Virus record (IMG/VR): IMGVR_UViG_3300023179_000163
Location: 1 to 48,733 of that record
DNA from: a virus
Direction: 5' to 3' (one strand)
DNA length: 48,733 nt
The translations under genes were made by a program, and so were the position numbers. How positions within the stretch are numbered: the first letter of the stretch is position 1; the number at the start of each line of letters is the position of its first letter. Below are positions 48,293 through 48,733 of this stretch, in pieces. Below the pieces are notes generated by a model that did not search any database, was not told the origin of the DNA, and saw only the letters and a program-made list of their open reading frames with translations.

Positions 48293-48733
48293 ATGCAACA
48301 TTCACTTTCAACTTCAGGGCTTTCAATTTCGCAAGCACAATCAATTTCCAATCTTTGCAACCAACGTTGTAAAGCAATTGAAGCAAATTTTTCTTTAGTA
48401 AACAACTATTCTAAAACATTAACTGTTAATGGAACAGTTTATGTAGAAACTGTTGCTGAGCCAATTCCGACTAATACTGCAAATCTTTTAAAAGAAAAAG
48501 CTCGATTACATGCTACGCAGGCATTTTTGATGGAAAATATCAAAGCGAAAGACAAAATGCTTCAAGAAGCCCGACAAAAATCATTTGTGTATGACGTTCC
48601 AGCTCCGATTCAACCGGAATGGAAATGCATTGAAACAGTAGAGTTTGTAGAAGAGTCTTGGGGTTGGGAGCAATTGACTTCAAGTGAATATAATGAATAT
48701 CTTGAGGCTGAATCGTATGCATCGCATATTGGT
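48293..48733 (+). CDS. Hypothetical protein, cut by the right window edge
   Basis: 147 codons are visible and the frame is still open at the last base. No family recognised. The N-terminus is Ser-rich (MQHSLSTSGLSISQAQSISN) and followed by a short segment CNQRCKAIEANFSLVNNYSKTL and a helix LLKEKARLHATQAFLMENIKAK; the last visible part is acidic and rich in aromatic residues (EFVEESWGWEQL). It has its own host-type promoter, which supports early expression. It does not show a leader of the packaged-protein type. Confidence 0.7.
   Translation, partial: MQHSLSTSGLSISQAQSISNLCNQRCKAIEANFSLVNNYSKTLTVNGTVYVETVAEPIPTNTANLLKEKARLHATQAFLMENIKAKDKMLQEARQKSFVYDVPAPIQPEWKCIETVEFVEESWGWEQLTSSEYNEYLEAESYASHIG

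Overview
The window is part of a large, AT-rich genome of a contractile-tailed (T4-type) bacteriophage. The evidence is a tail sheath, tail tube, baseplate and tape-measure block, followed by T4-style replication proteins: a gp32-like SSB, UvsX, a gp41-like helicase, a family B polymerase and a gp45-like clamp. The host is probably a member of the Bacteroidota. Seven promoters have the layout TTTG-N20-TATATTTA, which fits the -33/-7 promoter type of that phylum, and almost all genes lack a Shine-Dalgarno sequence and are preceded by A-rich leaders. All genes but one read left to right, and no gene-free stretch is longer than about 190 bases. I saw no tRNA gene and no CRISPR array.

Layout. 1-8.75 kb: sheath (cut by the window edge), tail tube, a gp26-like baseplate protein and an Hsp20, interleaved with small proteins that share an N-terminal leader and with two homing endonucleases. 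8.75-18.2 kb: tape measure, a 1255-residue repeat-containing baseplate protein, a gp53-like wedge protein, a hub protein and a further structural protein. 18.2-27.7 kb: a divergent family A polymerase, SSB, UvsX, 5' exonuclease, helicase, both ribonucleotide reductase subunits and dUTPase. 27.7-31.9 kb: an ADP-ribosyltransferase, a ferritin, a 650-residue unknown protein and a leader-bearing protein. 32-36 kb: QueD, QueE, GroES, FolE and small unknown genes. 36-45.8 kb: three glycosyltransferase-like proteins, DNA polymerase B, a second QueD-like protein, DpdA and two homing-endonuclease modules. 45.8-48.7 kb: GroEL, sliding clamp and a truncated unknown gene.

How the genes work together. FolE, QueD, QueE and DpdA form most of a pathway that replaces guanine in phage DNA with a 7-deazaguanine. 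QueC is not seen, so the final base may be the 7-carboxy form, or later enzymes may lie outside the window. The replication block carries its own nucleotide supply. Hsp20, GroES and GroEL form a phage-encoded folding set.

The most unusual feature is a family of otherwise unrelated proteins that begin with a common leader, consensus MKxxEFRNLIREEIRKVLxE. In five of them residues 18-20 read [I/L]xE, which is the form of the T4 prohead-protease cleavage site. Related sites occur in the ADP-ribosyltransferase (LKE at 8-10, comparable to T4 Alt) and in the 650-residue protein (INE at 18-20). I infer that this phage packages a set of internal proteins in its capsid and injects them with its DNA. 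Two further original observations are a shared 5' module placed before two unrelated homing endonucleases, and a stranded copy of the dpdA 3' end that marks where one of these modules inserted.
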